From the NCBI GenBank assembly GCA_009780955.1, contig WQZB01000014.1:1-64000 (forward strand): 64,000 nt of DNA, read 5' to 3'. The translations under genes and the position numbers were made by a program. Origin of the DNA: Polyangiaceae bacterium. Its GTDB lineage: Bacteria; Myxococcota_A; Polyangia; Polyangiales; Polyangiaceae. The notes under the pieces are model-generated. The model was not told the origin of the DNA and did not search any database. It worked only from the letters and a program-made list of their open reading frames with translations. Below are positions 1 through 9,671 of the stretch, in pieces. Each line of letters opens with the position of its first letter. Position 1 is the first letter of the stretch.

Positions 1-125
1 AGCACGAGCCCGGGGGAAGGAAGACACGGCGAAGCCGTGGCGGATGGGGCCCCTCCACGTGCGCAGGCACCGCAGGGCCCAACGAAGGCATCGCGGCGCG
101 CAGCAGGCTGGTAAACATGCTCTAA
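1..125. repeat. Partial copy of long-hairpin repeat family H
   Basis: The sequence before serS shares two blocks with the element between rpsM and rpsK: CGTGCGCAGGCACCGCAG and the arm GCAGCAGGCTGGTAAACAT. Here only the right arm is clear. The matching left arm is either diverged or lies outside the window. The order of the shared blocks is the same as in the copies near 13.3 kb and 54.6 kb, so this is a truncated or diverged member of the same dispersed family. No gene is seen in this stretch. The serS promoter must lie in or upstream of this repeat. Confidence 0.6.
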
Positions 126-132
126 GGCGCCC

Positions 133-1416
133 ATGCTCGACATTGCATACATCCGCCAGAATCAGGACATTGTCCGCGCCGCTATCAAGAACAAGCGCGT
201 CGAACTCGACCTCGACACGCTGCTTGCTGCCGACAAAGAGCGGCGCGAAATCATCTCAAAACTCGAATTGAAGCGCGCGCGCAAAAACGAAGTCGCGCAG
301 CTCATTCCGAAGGCAAGCAAAGAAGCGCGCGCAGAGCTCATCGACGAAGGCAAGGCCGTCAAAACGGAACTCGAACAACTCGAGCCTTCTCTCGCGGAGG
401 CGCAGAAAAAATTCGATGGCCTCATGCTGCGCGTACCGAGCATTCCGCGCCCAGAAGTACCCATCGGCGTTGGCGAGGAAGACAACGTCGAAGTCCGCAG
501 AGTGGGAACACCCCGCGCGTTCGACTTCATACCAAGAGATCACGTTGAACTCATGACCATGCATCGAATGGTCAATTGGGATGGGCCACGCAAGTACGCC
601 GGTGGCCGTTCGTACGCGCTCATGGGCAAAGGGGCGCTGCTCGAGCTGGCGGTTACGCGCCTTGCCATCGACTTGCTCGTGGCTCGGGGTCTTACGCTCG
701 TTGCGCCGCCTGTCATGGTCAAAGAGCGCGCCATGGTCGGTACAGGCTTTTTCCCGCTCGGCATCGAAGAGGCCTACGCCATCGCGGCCGACGAGCTTTT
801 TCTTGTCGGCACGAGCGAAGTTCCACTCGTATCGTTGCACCGCGACGAAACGATGGACGCCGCGCTATTGCCCATCCGCTACGCCGGCGTGTCGAATTGC
901 TTTCGCCGCGAGGCTGGCGCGTACGGCAAAGACACCAAGGGTCTTTACCGCGTGCACCAGTTTACGAAGGTCGAGCAAGTTATTTTCTGCTTGCCCGACG
1001 AAGCCATCGCGGAAAAAGAGCACTATCAGCTTCTTGCCAACGCCGAGGCAATCCTTGAAAAGCTCGAGATCCCTTATCGCGTGGCCATTGCATGCACCGG
1101 CGAAATTGGTCTTGGGCAAACGCGCAAACACGAGGTCGAATCGTGGATGCCCGGCCGCGCCGATGGCAAGGGCGCTTACAACGAAACGCACTCGTGTTCG
1201 ACGCTTGGCGATTTTCAGGCACGCCGCTCGAACATTCGGGTGCGAATGGCAGACGGATCCCTAGCCTACCCGTACACGCTAAACAACACCGCCGTGGCAA
1301 GCCCACGCATTCTCATTCCGTTGCTCGAGAACCATCAGAATGCCGATGGCTCCATCACGCTGCCAAAGGCGCTTGTACCCTACATGAATGGCATCGAAAT
1401 CTTGCGCCCCGCTTGA
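133..1416 (+). CDS. serS: Seryl-tRNA synthetase
   Basis: This is a cytoplasmic class II aminoacyl-tRNA synthetase that charges tRNA-Ser (and tRNA-Sec) with serine. The 427-residue length is normal for the family. Residues about 30-100 are charged and heptad-like, as expected for the N-terminal coiled-coil arm that grips the long variable arm of tRNA-Ser. Motif 2 is visible near residue 256 (FRREAGAYGKDTKGLYRVHQ) and motif 3 near residue 358 (GDFQARRSNIRVR). The ATG is the first start of the frame and gives the canonical MLDIAYIRQN beginning; no strong ribosome binding site precedes it. The gene is followed within 40 bases by tRNA-Cys on the same strand. Confidence 0.97.
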   Translation: MLDIAYIRQNQDIVRAAIKNKRVELDLDTLLAADKERREIISKLELKRARKNEVAQLIPKASKEARAELIDEGKAVKTELEQLEPSLAEAQKKFDGLMLRVPSIPRPEVPIGVGEEDNVEVRRVGTPRAFDFIPRDHVELMTMHRMVNWDGPRKYAGGRSYALMGKGALLELAVTRLAIDLLVARGLTLVAPPVMVKERAMVGTGFFPLGIEEAYAIAADELFLVGTSEVPLVSLHRDETMDAALLPIRYAGVSNCFRREAGAYGKDTKGLYRVHQFTKVEQVIFCLPDEAIAEKEHYQLLANAEAILEKLEIPYRVAIACTGEIGLGQTRKHEVESWMPGRADGKGAYNETHSCSTLGDFQARRSNIRVRMADGSLAYPYTLNNTAVASPRILIPLLENHQNADGSITLPKALVPYMNGIEILRPA

Positions 1417-1452
1417 CCGCGCCGCTAGAGATCAGTATTTCCAGGGTTGCCT

Positions 1453-1524
1453 GGTGCGGTCGCCAAGTGGTTAGGCTCCGGTTTGCAAAACCGGCACACG
1501 TGGGTTCGAATCCCATCCGCACCT
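1453..1524 (+). tRNA. tRNA-Cys (anticodon GCA)
   Basis: A complete cloverleaf can be folded by eye. The acceptor stem GGTGCGG pairs with CCGCACC, the D stem is GCC/GGC, the anticodon stem CCGGT/ACCGG encloses loop TTGCAAA with anticodon GCA, and the T arm is GTGGG-TTCGAAT-CCCAT. The discriminator base is U73, the known identity element of tRNA-Cys. CCA is not encoded. The 3-prime end is duplicated immediately downstream (see the repeat entry). Confidence 0.97.
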
Positions 1525-1550
1525 CTGTTAGCCCATCCGCACCTCTGTTA
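1511..1550 (+). repeat. 20-bp tandem duplication of the tRNA-Cys 3-prime end
   Basis: The block CCCATCCGCACCTCTGTTA occurs twice in direct tandem. The first copy is the T-stem, acceptor and first trailer bases of tRNA-Cys; the second follows it directly, with one base differing at the start of the unit. Tandem copies of a tRNA 3-prime end are the classic footprint of integrase attachment (attL/attR left after excision), but simple slippage would look the same. No integrase is nearby. Confidence 0.8.
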
Positions 1551-1562
1551 CACTGCGACACC

Positions 1563-2708
1563 ATGTTGCTAAACAGGACACGGTTCGTTGCGCGTGCGGC
1601 CTTCATCCTTGGTGCGTCGCTTTTGGTGTTTGGCTGCGACGAGAAAGGAAAGCAAGGCAAACAAGAAAAGCAGGCACCTGCTGAACAGGGTCCAGCGGCA
1701 TCCTCGGCACCGTCGATGCACGACGAGTCGGTGCAACCGAAGATGGCCGCATTCGATCGCGCGCGGCTCAGCGTTTTCGCGCCGCTTCCCGTGAAAATGC
1801 TCTCGGCGTCAGGTGCCCTTTCTGACGACGAAGTAGCGCTCGGCAAAAAGCTCTATTTTGATCCACGTTTGTCGAAAAACCAAGACATCTCATGCAACAC
1901 GTGTCACCCCTTGAACGCCTACGGCGTGCAAAATTCGCCAACGAGCGCGGGCCACAAGGGACAGCTCGGTGGGCGCAACTCGCCAACGGTGTACAACGCT
2001 GCGCTGAATAGCGCGCAGTTCTGGGACGGGCGCGCGAAAGATGTGGAAGAGCAGGCGCTCGGGCCGATTCTGAATCCCGTCGAAATGGCAATGAAGGACG
2101 AAGGCGCTGTTCTCGCCGTCCTTCGCTCGATTCCCGATTACGTGGCTGAATTCAAAAAAGCATTCCCCGCCGATCAAGAGCCCATGTCTTATGCCAACGT
2201 TGGGAAAGCGATTGGCGCATTCGAGCGAACGCTTACGACCCCATCACGCTGGGACAAATATTTGGCCGGTGACAGCAATGCTTTGACAAGCGAAGAACGC
2301 GCTGGGCTTACCAAGTTTCTCGACACGGGGTGTAACGCTTGCCACTCTGGTGCGAACGTTGGCGGACAGGCCTTTCAAAAGCTAGGGCTAGCCATTGCGT
2401 GGCCGACGGAACTCAAAGACAATGGGCGTTTCGATATTACGAAAGATCCAGCCGATAAACACGTTTTCAGAGTACCGTCGCTTCGCAACATAGAAAAAAC
2501 CGCTCCGTATTTCCATGATGGTTCGATTGCATCGCTCGAACAAGCCGTCACGATGATGGCCAAATACCAGCTCGGCAAAGATCTTTCGTCCGCAGACGTT
2601 GCCAGCATCGTAACGTTCTTGAAAAGTCTCACCGGCGAGCTACCGAAAATCGACCCGCCTACGCTCCCCAAAAGCACCGCAAAAACGCCAAAGCCCGACC
2701 CGAACTAA
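1563..2708 (+). CDS. Di-haem cytochrome c peroxidase (MauG/CcpA family), lipoprotein
   Basis: The predicted product of 381 residues reduces hydrogen peroxide (or acts as a MauG-like oxidase) in the periplasm. The real start is the ATG giving MLLNRTRFVARAAF. The longer ORF reaching back to 1092 overlaps serS and tRNA-Cys in a non-coding frame. An N-terminal hydrophobic stretch ends in LLVFGC, a plausible lipobox. A Lys-rich linker follows. Two CxxCH haem c sites are present: CNTCH near residue 110 (high-potential or peroxidatic haem) and CNACH near residue 257. The conserved segment FWDGRAKDVEEQALGPILNP is typical of bacterial cytochrome c peroxidases. A paralogue with the same layout lies at 42.8-44.0 kb. 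Confidence 0.93.
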   Translation: MLLNRTRFVARAAFILGASLLVFGCDEKGKQGKQEKQAPAEQGPAASSAPSMHDESVQPKMAAFDRARLSVFAPLPVKMLSASGALSDDEVALGKKLYFDPRLSKNQDISCNTCHPLNAYGVQNSPTSAGHKGQLGGRNSPTVYNAALNSAQFWDGRAKDVEEQALGPILNPVEMAMKDEGAVLAVLRSIPDYVAEFKKAFPADQEPMSYANVGKAIGAFERTLTTPSRWDKYLAGDSNALTSEERAGLTKFLDTGCNACHSGANVGGQAFQKLGLAIAWPTELKDNGRFDITKDPADKHVFRVPSLRNIEKTAPYFHDGSIASLEQAVTMMAKYQLGKDLSSADVASIVTFLKSLTGELPKIDPPTLPKSTAKTPKPDPN

Positions 2709-5020
2709 GGGGCGCAGCGAGCCATAAGCCTCATGGTTGCATCGCGACGTCCGCCTGAGGCACGACGGAATGGATCGGTAGGCGACTCGATTTGATCGCG
2801 CACCCGTTCGACGAGAGCGCGATCAGCCAAGGCGCACGCGACATTGGCACATTGGCGCAAAGCTTCGCGCTCTATTCGTGCGGTCGGAAGCTCCGGCAGG
2901 TTGCGGCGCTCGCAAACACTTCCCAGCACGCGCGCTCCCTCTTCGTACAAGCCGCGACCCACGAGGTTTCGACCCATGAGATACGAGGCGAGCGCCGACG
3001 GCTTTTTGGCGTTCCACGCACCAAGCTCGATGCCGCCAAGAAAGATGTCGGGGCCGTGCTTATCGCTACCGAGCAAGAGTGCAAGGGTGGCTTGGCGCGC
3101 GTCGCTCGTGCGTGCGCCGAATGCTTTTACCTCGATGGTTCGCGCTGCATCTTCGTCGAGCGAATGCGCCGCGATTTCTTCGTAGCGCTCCGCTGCACGA
3201 TCGAAATTCCCATCGATGAAGTCGGCGTCGGCAAGCGTTTCCTTGGCGCGGTCTTGCCACACGCGCGGTACATTGTCGTCGCTCGCGAGCCGCAGGAGCT
3301 CGGCTTGCCCAACGGCGCGGTTGCCATGACGTCGCTCGATCATGGCGAGATCTCGTTGCGAGGCGAAGTCGCCTGCGTCTTTCGCAAGCACTTGCCGGTA
3401 GTAGCGCATGGCGTCGTCGAAGCGTTGCGAGTCGCGGCACACGTTGGCGTCGTGGCGCAGCGCATCGACGACATGAGGGCATTTGCGCCCGAAAATGCCA
3501 GGGCGAGAAAACCTTGCTTTGGCGAAGCTCTTGGCCTCGGCGGGCAGCGGCACCTCTTCGAGCGACGCGCGAAAGGCTTCAGCGAGCGATGCCCAATTTT
3601 TCCCGGTGAGTTCGGCAATGTCGCCTCCCGCGTACCATGCACGCACTTTGTCGACGCCGAACGCGGTTGCGAGCCACTGTACGAATGCGCCTGCCACGGT
3701 GTAGCTCTTGTCCGACGAGTCGCCGAGAAAACCGAGCGAGAACGTTCTGTCGAGCGGTGGGAGCAACCCCAGCTCGGACATGGCACGCGCCCACTCTGCG
3801 CTTGTGAGATCGTCGTCGTCGGGCGAAGCAAAAACTGCAACGCCTTCGATGAGCCCCGGATTCGGTAGCAAGCCGCCAAAGCCTCCTGCGATGCGGAAAG
3901 GTCCACGGCCAAAACTTGCTGCTACGACATGCGCGAGCTCGTGACCAAGCGCCGGATGCGGATAACCACCAAGCTGCAAGTAGACCTCGCCACGCCACGG
4001 CTTGGCGATGAACGTGTGGGCGGCGCCCATGAGGCGCTTTTTGTCGGCTGCGTCGCGGAAAAAGAAGGCGCGAACGCGCGTAGGCCCTTGGGCGCCGAGC
4101 CGCTTTTCGACGGCCACGATTTGTTCGTCGCAGTCTTTGACGAGAAGCCTTGCGTCGATTTCGCGCGTTGTCTTTGGATAAATGACGTCGCATCGCTTGC
4201 CGTGCTTTTCCGCGCCGAGATCTTCGGCGATCGACGTCGCAGTGCTGAAGTGACCGAGCTTCGTTCCAAAGAAAACGAGGCTCGCGCTCGCCATGGCCGC
4301 CACAAGGGCAAGGATGCCTCGCACACGCGCCGATGGAGTGTGCAAGTCAACGAGCAGACCGAAACGCACATCGTTTTTGCGCTCGAGGAGCGACAGTGCG
4401 AGAGCAAGAGCCGTTACCGTTGCAAGCGTTCCGGCCCGGTAAGACAAGATGGTCGTGCCCTGGTCGATGACCGTGTCGTAAAGCGCGCCGCTGAAGTAAC
4501 CAACGAAAGGGTCGAAAGCAAAAATCATGGGCGACGTGTAAAATCGATAAATACTCACCGCGATAGCCGACAAGGGCCCGGCCAGAGCAAGCGCCACGGC
4601 CGCAAAGGTTCGTACGCGAGTTCGCACGACACGCCCCGACGCGGCCGCCGCAACGAGCTCGCCGGCCACGGCACCCCACGCGCCGCCCATAATGGCGCCC
4701 GCGGCCGGGTTCATCGCGAAGTAAATGAGAGCACCCCAAAGCTCGCAAATTCCAACGCGTGCAGCATGCAACAATGCCGTGACGAGCGAGATGGCGGCGA
4801 AGGCAAGACCTAGTGCGACTCCACGACCGAGCGATGTCACCGGCCGGCGCGTTACGCCGGCGCGCGCAGCGTCGACGGCCGTGACAACGGCTACCGCCGA
4901 CGGAACGAGCATGCCTGTTGCCAGCGAATGCTCGTAGCCTGGACCACCAAAGAGCGGCACGAACCCGATGGCGCCCATGGCGACCGCAACAGCGAGCGCG
5001 CCAAGAAGATACGGTCGCAC
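2705..5020 (-). CDS. Polytopic membrane protein with HExxH metallopeptidase domain and TPR-like tail
   Basis: The start chosen is the GTG at 5020 (V-RPYLLGALAVAV), one base after the lon stop. The upstream part of the ORF track entry is an antisense shadow of lon. The 771-residue product has several hydrophobic segments in the first 270 residues, then a soluble region with GHELAHVVAASFG near residue 360. HELAH fits the HExxH zinc site of gluzincin/peptidase MA-type proteins. The C-terminal 250 residues are rich in short helical repeats like tetratricopeptide motifs (FDDAMRYYRQVLAKDAGDFA). The one-base spacing to lon suggests translational coupling and a shared role in protein quality control. 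The exact family is not certain. Confidence 0.75.
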   Translation of the reverse strand: MRPYLLGALAVAVAMGAIGFVPLFGGPGYEHSLATGMLVPSAVAVVTAVDAARAGVTRRPVTSLGRGVALGLAFAAISLVTALLHAARVGICELWGALIYFAMNPAAGAIMGGAWGAVAGELVAAAASGRVVRTRVRTFAAVALALAGPLSAIAVSIYRFYTSPMIFAFDPFVGYFSGALYDTVIDQGTTILSYRAGTLATVTALALALSLLERKNDVRFGLLVDLHTPSARVRGILALVAAMASASLVFFGTKLGHFSTATSIAEDLGAEKHGKRCDVIYPKTTREIDARLLVKDCDEQIVAVEKRLGAQGPTRVRAFFFRDAADKKRLMGAAHTFIAKPWRGEVYLQLGGYPHPALGHELAHVVAASFGRGPFRIAGGFGGLLPNPGLIEGVAVFASPDDDDLTSAEWARAMSELGLLPPLDRTFSLGFLGDSSDKSYTVAGAFVQWLATAFGVDKVRAWYAGGDIAELTGKNWASLAEAFRASLEEVPLPAEAKSFAKARFSRPGIFGRKCPHVVDALRHDANVCRDSQRFDDAMRYYRQVLAKDAGDFASQRDLAMIERRHGNRAVGQAELLRLASDDNVPRVWQDRAKETLADADFIDGNFDRAAERYEEIAAHSLDEDAARTIEVKAFGARTSDARQATLALLLGSDKHGPDIFLGGIELGAWNAKKPSALASYLMGRNLVGRGLYEEGARVLGSVCERRNLPELPTARIEREALRQCANVACALADRALVERVRDQIESPTDPFRRASGGRRDATMRLMARCAP

Positions 5021-5021
5021 G

Positions 5022-7430
5022 TCAGACGGCCGGCGGCGGCGGCGCCTCGAGCACGATCGGCAACACCTCGTCGACGCGCTTGATGAGGTGTACACGCATG
5101 TTCTCGAGCACGTCTTTCGGGACGTCTTCGAGATCTTTCTCGTTGCGGCTTGGAAGAAGGACTTCTTTGATGCCCGCACGGTGTGCTGCCAAGAGCTTTT
5201 CTTTGATGCCGCCCACCGGAAGCACGGCGCCACGCAGCGAAATTTCGCCGGTCATCGCGACGTCTTTGCGGACCGAGCACGACAAGAGGAGGGATGCCAC
5301 GGCCGAATACATGGTGACTCCTGCCGATGGGCCGTCTTTCGGCGTGCCGCCTTTCGGAACGTGCAGGTGAAGATCGATGGTTTTCAAGAATTCGGGATCG
5401 AGACCGAGCTGGGTCGCGTGGCTGCGCACGAACGACATGGCTGCAACCGCCGACTCTTTCATAACGACCTTCAGGTTGCCGGTGATGACAATCTCACCGT
5501 GGCCAGGCATTTGCGATGCTTCGATGAATAGGATGTCACCACCCGACGGCGTCCACGCAAGCCCTGTGGCAACGCCCGGCGCGCTCGAGCGCTCGGCAAG
5601 TTCTGGCGTGTAACGCGGAGGACCGAGAACGATCTGCGCAAACTCGGAATTGCATGTAAGGCGCACATTTTCGCCTTCGGCAAGCCGCATGGCCACGTGC
5701 CGGCACACCGAGCCGATCTCGCGGTCGAGCCCGCGCACGCCTGCCTCTCGCGTGTAACTTTCGATGATGGTTTCGAAGCCGGAATCTTCGAACGTGAGCC
5801 GGTCGCTCGTGAGACCGTGCGACGCGAGGCTTTTGGGCGCCAAAAAATCGCGTGCAATCGACTTTTTCTCGGCGCGCGTGTAGCCCGGCACTTCGATGGT
5901 TTCGAGGCGATCCCAAAGCGGCGCCGGAATCGTGTCGGCGTTGTTCGCGGTCGCAAGGAATGTCACCTGCGACAGATCGAAGGGCGTATCGATGTAATGA
6001 TCTTGAAACGTATTATTTTGTGCGGGGTCGAGCACCTCGAGCAAGGCGGACGACGGATCGCCCATCATGTCGACACCAAGCTTGTCGATTTCGTCGAGGA
6101 CGAAGACCGGATTTTTCACTCCGACTTTCTTCATGCCCTGGATGATGCGCCCGGGAAGTGCGCCTACGTAGGTGCGGCGGTGCCCGCGAATTTCGGCCTC
6201 GTCGCGAACGCCACCGAGCGCAATGCGGTGGTAGCGACGCCCCATGGATCGCGCGATGGACTGACCAAGCGATGTTTTTCCGACACCGGGCGGACCAATG
6301 AAGCAAAGAATGGGGCCCTTCTTGTCGGCGCGTAGCTTGCGCACCGCGATGTACTCCACAATGCGCTTTTTGACTTTCTCGAGACCGAAGTGATCTTCGT
6401 CGAGGCATCGGCGAACGTCGGCCGGCTCGAGCCTGTCGGTGGTGACTTTGCCCCACGGCAAGTCGGCAAGCCACTCGATGTAGGTACGCGTAACGTTGTA
6501 TTCGGCCGACTGCTGCTGCATTCCGGAAAGCCGCGAAAGCTGCTTTTTCGCAATTTTCATGGCCTCTTCTGGCAGCATGCTTTCGCGAATGCGATCGCGA
6601 AGAGCGTCCACGCTGTCGTCGTCCGTTTCACCGAGCTCTTCGCGGATGCTTTTCATTTGCTGACGCAAAATGAGCTCGCGTTGGTTTTTGCCTTCGCCAA
6701 CGACCATGCTCGAAATTTCTTCTTTGACGCGAGCCAGCTCTTGCTCCTTTTCGTGTTTGGCACGAAGCGCATCGAGGTGCTTGTTGACGAGATCGAGCAC
6801 GCGCAGCGCGCGCTCTTTCACGTTGACGGTGTGGAGCACCGTTTGCTTGTCGACGACGTCCACCCCTTCAAGGGCGAGGTTCGAGGCAATCAGATCGGCA
6901 AGTGCCCCCGTTTCGCGAACGGTATCAAGAATGCCTTTCATTTCCTTTTCTAGCCACGGCGCTATTTTGACGAGTTCGCGCGTGTTGTCGCGCAGGCGTA
7001 CGCCAATGGCATCGAGTTCGGCATTGCGCTCGAGATCTTCGGAGATGCGCCGAACCTTCGCTCGCAGGTACGGTTCGAAGCCAACCTTGCTTGCAAGGTG
7101 CACGCGCGACAAGCAATGGAACACAACCGAGTAATTCGACGGCGCGAGGCGAACGACTTTCACCATGCGCGCCACGGTGCCAATGTCGTAGAGGTCTTCG
7201 ATGTCGGGATCATCCACCGTCGCGTCGCGCTGGCTCACGACGCCAACAACCCCGCGATTTTGCTGGAGCAAATCTTCAATGAGGCGAATGCTACGCGCAC
7301 GGCCAACATTCACGGGCACCACGCTTGCGGGAAAAACGACGTTGTTGCGTAGCGGTAAAATGGGCAAAATCTCAAGATCGGAGCCGCGCGTGTCTTGGGT
7401 CACGACATACCTCGATGGGTTCGCCTTCAC
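5022..7430 (-). CDS. lon: ATP-dependent Lon protease
   Basis: Lon is a homohexameric AAA+ serine protease that degrades misfolded and regulatory proteins in the cytoplasm. From GTG 7430 the protein has 802 residues, the usual size. This start is preceded by an ACCGAGG ribosome binding site; an alternative GTG lies at 7403. The N-terminal LON substrate domain begins at [19 protein letters not shown]. The Walker A motif GPPGVGKTS lies near residue 380. The proteolytic Ser/Lys dyad is visible as [11 protein letters not shown] (about residue 700) and [16 protein letters not shown] (about residue 740). The ORF track start at 7766 runs through the divergent promoter region and is rejected. The membrane metallopeptidase gene follows one base after the stop. 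Confidence 0.96.
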   Translation of the reverse strand: MKANPSRYVVTQDTRGSDLEILPILPLRNNVVFPASVVPVNVGRARSIRLIEDLLQQNRGVVGVVSQRDATVDDPDIEDLYDIGTVARMVKVVRLAPSNYSVVFHCLSRVHLASKVGFEPYLRAKVRRISEDLERNAELDAIGVRLRDNTRELVKIAPWLEKEMKGILDTVRETGALADLIASNLALEGVDVVDKQTVLHTVNVKERALRVLDLVNKHLDALRAKHEKEQELARVKEEISSMVVGEGKNQRELILRQQMKSIREELGETDDDSVDALRDRIRESMLPEEAMKIAKKQLSRLSGMQQQSAEYNVTRTYIEWLADLPWGKVTTDRLEPADVRRCLDEDHFGLEKVKKRIVEYIAVRKLRADKKGPILCFIGPPGVGKTSLGQSIARSMGRRYHRIALGGVRDEAEIRGHRRTYVGALPGRIIQGMKKVGVKNPVFVLDEIDKLGVDMMGDPSSALLEVLDPAQNNTFQDHYIDTPFDLSQVTFLATANNADTIPAPLWDRLETIEVPGYTRAEKKSIARDFLAPKSLASHGLTSDRLTFEDSGFETIIESYTREAGVRGLDREIGSVCRHVAMRLAEGENVRLTCNSEFAQIVLGPPRYTPELAERSSAPGVATGLAWTPSGGDILFIEASQMPGHGEIVITGNLKVVMKESAVAAMSFVRSHATQLGLDPEFLKTIDLHLHVPKGGTPKDGPSAGVTMYSAVASLLLSCSVRKDVAMTGEISLRGAVLPVGGIKEKLLAAHRAGIKEVLLPSRNEKDLEDVPKDVLENMRVHLIKRVDEVLPIVLEAPPPPAV

Positions 7431-7544
7431 GGTACCTCGGTTGGTTCGATCGGCGCGGAGAAAACTAGCTCGTTTCCGGTGGCTTGGATGCGTCTCTGCC
7501 GCGTGGTAAGGCAGAAGAACTTCGCTGGTGCACCCCTGATTGCC

Positions 7545-8216
7545 ATGTTCCGTAGGGCCACATCGCTTGCAGTTGTTTTGGCGGCTTGTGCCGCGTGTGG
7601 TGGTTCGAATGTACAAGATCCCGCGGGGGTGCTTCGGGCTTACGCGCATGCACTCGAAGAGGGCCGCGCCGACGACGCGTACCGATTGTTGAGCGACGAA
7701 GCTCGCCGCGGCACATCGGCCGAGGCCTTCCGGCGCATGGTCAAAGACAACCCGGGCGAGGTGCAAGAAATTGCCAAGGCACTATTGCGCCCAACGGCCG
7801 CACCTCAAATTACGGCTACGATCACCACAAGCATCACAGGTACTGCGCAAGAGCTTCCGCTCGTTCTCGAGAATGGAAAATGGAAGGTGGAAGGGGCGGC
7901 CATCGATCTTTATGCGCAAGACACACCACGCCATGCCATTTTGGGGTTCGTGCGTGCCGTCGAACGAAAGCGCTATGACGTTGCGATGAAGTACGTGCCC
8001 GATGCCCACAAGGAAGGCCTTGACGCACAAAAATTGAAAAGTGCGTGGGAAGGACACGACAAGGAAGAAATCGAACAGGTCATTGCCGGCATCAAGCAAG
8101 CCTTGCCAACAACGTCACCCGAAGAAGTCGGCAATCATGCGTCAATGGCCTACGGCACCGGCACAATTCAACTCGTCCGCGAGCGCGGGCTCTGGAAAAT
8201 TGAGGATTTCAACTAG
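7545..8216 (+). CDS. Lipoprotein with NTF2/DUF4878-like domains
   Basis: The ATG at 7545 gives an N-terminal hydrophobic leader ending in a lipobox-like LAACAACGG, so the product (223 residues) is probably an exported lipoprotein. The body reads as two similar halves, each beginning with a helical segment such as [21 protein letters not shown] or [20 protein letters not shown] and followed by strands ending in GKWKVEG or GLWKIED. This is the usual pattern of duplicated NTF2-like/DUF4878 folds. It is divergent from lon, with 114 bases between starts. Function is unknown. Confidence 0.75.
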   Translation: MFRRATSLAVVLAACAACGGSNVQDPAGVLRAYAHALEEGRADDAYRLLSDEARRGTSAEAFRRMVKDNPGEVQEIAKALLRPTAAPQITATITTSITGTAQELPLVLENGKWKVEGAAIDLYAQDTPRHAILGFVRAVERKRYDVAMKYVPDAHKEGLDAQKLKSAWEGHDKEEIEQVIAGIKQALPTTSPEEVGNHASMAYGTGTIQLVRERGLWKIEDFN

Positions 8217-8254
8217 GGCCTCCGGACCGAGGCAACGAGAGCGTGGAGACCATC

Positions 8255-8968
8255 ATGCGAAAAGAATTCATGCTCACTGTCGTTCTTAGTGCTTTTGCGC
8301 TGGGGTGCACCATCGAGATGAGGCGACCAAGGTCGGCCTACCCTCCCCCGCCTCCCCGCCCGGCACCGCAAAGCACCATCCAGCCTGAACCCACTACGCC
8401 GGCGCCTACTACGCCCACGACTAGAATTGGGCGTACGCACCGCTACGGATCCACGTCCACCTCACCTGTGACGCTCCCGACCATGACGGGCACGAACGTT
8501 TTCGGCTCCTCGTATGACGATCCGAACGGCTACGCGGGTACCTTGTATGCCATTCCGGAAGGCACAACGAAACTGCCTGATTTGAATGCGCTAACACCGA
8601 TTGGAAGGCTCTACGCGTCCACGCTGAATGTTCGGCCAAGGCCGATGTCAGGCGGCTTTCCAGGCATTGCTCCCTACCGCAACGAATACTTCGCAATTCG
8701 TTGGGAAGCGCCGCTCGTCGTCAACAACGAGGGCGATTACACATTCCGCGTCGCCTCCGAAAAAGGCTCAGTCGTGCGCATCGACGATATGGTCATCGTC
8801 GACAACGATGGCAATCACCCCTATGCCGAACGAAGCGGCCCGGTGCATCTCATCAAAACCACCCACGTCATCACGATTGATTATTTTCAGACCACCGGCA
8901 ACGTTGCGTTGCAACTCTTTTGCAAGCGCCATGGCGAAGCGGAAATGATTTGTCCGACGCGTCTGTAG
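8255..8968 (+). CDS. PA14-domain-like lipoprotein
   Basis: The ATG at 8255 is preceded by GTGGAG eight bases upstream; the track start at 8243 is the GTG inside this ribosome binding site. The leader ends in AFALGC, a good lipobox. A Pro/Thr-rich linker (PPPPPRPAPQ) leads to a C-terminal domain of about 150 residues with EYFAIRWEAPLVVNNEGDYTF-type strands and RIDDMVIVDNDG, the pattern of a PA14 carbohydrate-binding domain. It is probably anchored to a membrane and binds glycans. It is co-oriented with the NTF2-like lipoprotein 38 bases upstream. Family assignment is by motif reading only. Confidence 0.7.
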   Translation: MRKEFMLTVVLSAFALGCTIEMRRPRSAYPPPPPRPAPQSTIQPEPTTPAPTTPTTRIGRTHRYGSTSTSPVTLPTMTGTNVFGSSYDDPNGYAGTLYAIPEGTTKLPDLNALTPIGRLYASTLNVRPRPMSGGFPGIAPYRNEYFAIRWEAPLVVNNEGDYTFRVASEKGSVVRIDDMVIVDNDGNHPYAERSGPVHLIKTTHVITIDYFQTTGNVALQLFCKRHGEAEMICPTRL

Positions 8969-8980
8969 ATGCGGTCTAGC

Positions 8981-9074
8981 GAGGGGCACCCACGAGGGGT
9001 GCCCCTACAACCAAAAAACGCATATCCGTAGGGGCACCCCTTGTGGGTGCCCTATATGGGTACGCCCCTACGAA
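8981..9074. repeat. GTAGGGGC palindrome cluster R1
   Basis: The cluster consists of three palindromic pieces built on the GTAGGGGC / GCCCCTAC flank. The first is GGGGCACCC-acga-GGGGTGCCCC. The second is the same word in opposite orientation (GTAGGGGCACCCC ttgtg GGGTGCCC). The third is a short GGGTACGCCCCTACG end. A linker with ACGCATATCCGTAGGGG joins the first two, as in cluster R3. The cluster lies between the convergent PA14 lipoprotein and CpxP-like genes, where the hairpins could serve as a bidirectional transcription stop. Confidence 0.85.
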
Positions 9075-9089
9075 ATATGCGTTAGTAAC

Positions 9090-9671
9090 CTAACATTCGT
9101 GGTGGGAACAGCGATGCCACCAGCCGCGCCGACCTTGCGCAAGGAGCTTGGCAAGATTCGTACGCTGCTCCTTGTCGAGCACAGAGTGAACACGCCGGAG
9201 CATCGCTTCAAAGGCGTTTTTCATCTGCGAAGATGCTTCTGCCGCTTTTGCCTGCGCCTCGCCCATGGCGCCGTCGTCGAACACGTCGCCTTCGATCGCA
9301 CGTGCCGCGGCTTGTCTCGACGACTCGAACAATGACTTTGCTTCGCCCACGTGCTTGTCGAATTCGTCGAGTATAACCTCGATGTCCTTCTCCTGCGCAG
9401 GCGTTGCATCGAGCTTGAAGAGCAATGCCCGCAGCCAGAAACGGCGCGCGAACCGACTTCCCCACCTTCCCTCGGCATGGTGTGAGTGGCAGCCGCATGA
9501 CTCGCCGTCGCCGTGTTTTTCGCACGTGCATGACTCGCCGTGCGCTTCGTGCGGCCCACAGCCGCAATGCGCATGATGGCGGAACATGTGACGCCGGCAC
9601 GCAAGCATACCCGCCACCACCACGGCCCCTGCCACCATCATCGTTGCAACTGGAATCGAACAATGTGCCAT
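9090..9671 (-). CDS. His/Cys-rich CpxP/ZraP-like periplasmic metal-responsive protein
   Basis: The ATG at 9671 has a perfect AAGGAG eight bases upstream. The 193-residue protein starts with a membrane-spanning or signal segment (MMVAGAVVVAGMLAC). Next comes a short region dense in His and Cys (HHAHCGCGPHEAHGESCTCE), then an all-helical domain with LDATPAQEKDIEVILDEFDK. This is the LTxxQ-like layout of the Spy/CpxP/ZraP family. Such proteins act as periplasmic chaperones or heavy-metal buffers in envelope stress. The metal-binding stretch is unusually long. No two-component genes are adjacent. The TAG stop lies next to repeat cluster R1. Confidence 0.75.
   Translation of the reverse strand: MAHCSIPVATMMVAGAVVVAGMLACRRHMFRHHAHCGCGPHEAHGESCTCEKHGDGESCGCHSHHAEGRWGSRFARRFWLRALLFKLDATPAQEKDIEVILDEFDKHVGEAKSLFESSRQAAARAIEGDVFDDGAMGEAQAKAAEASSQMKNAFEAMLRRVHSVLDKEQRTNLAKLLAQGRRGWWHRCSHHEC

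Noticed and set aside
1092-1562. Extension of the first peroxidase ORF back to 1092
   Set aside because: It would run through serS and the whole tRNA-Cys; the ATG at 1563 starts a clear signal peptide.
5021-5233. N-terminal extension of the membrane metallopeptidase ORF upstream of 5020
   Set aside because: It is Arg/Ser-rich sequence overlapping the lon 3-prime end in another frame. The GTG one base after the lon stop gives a proper membrane start.
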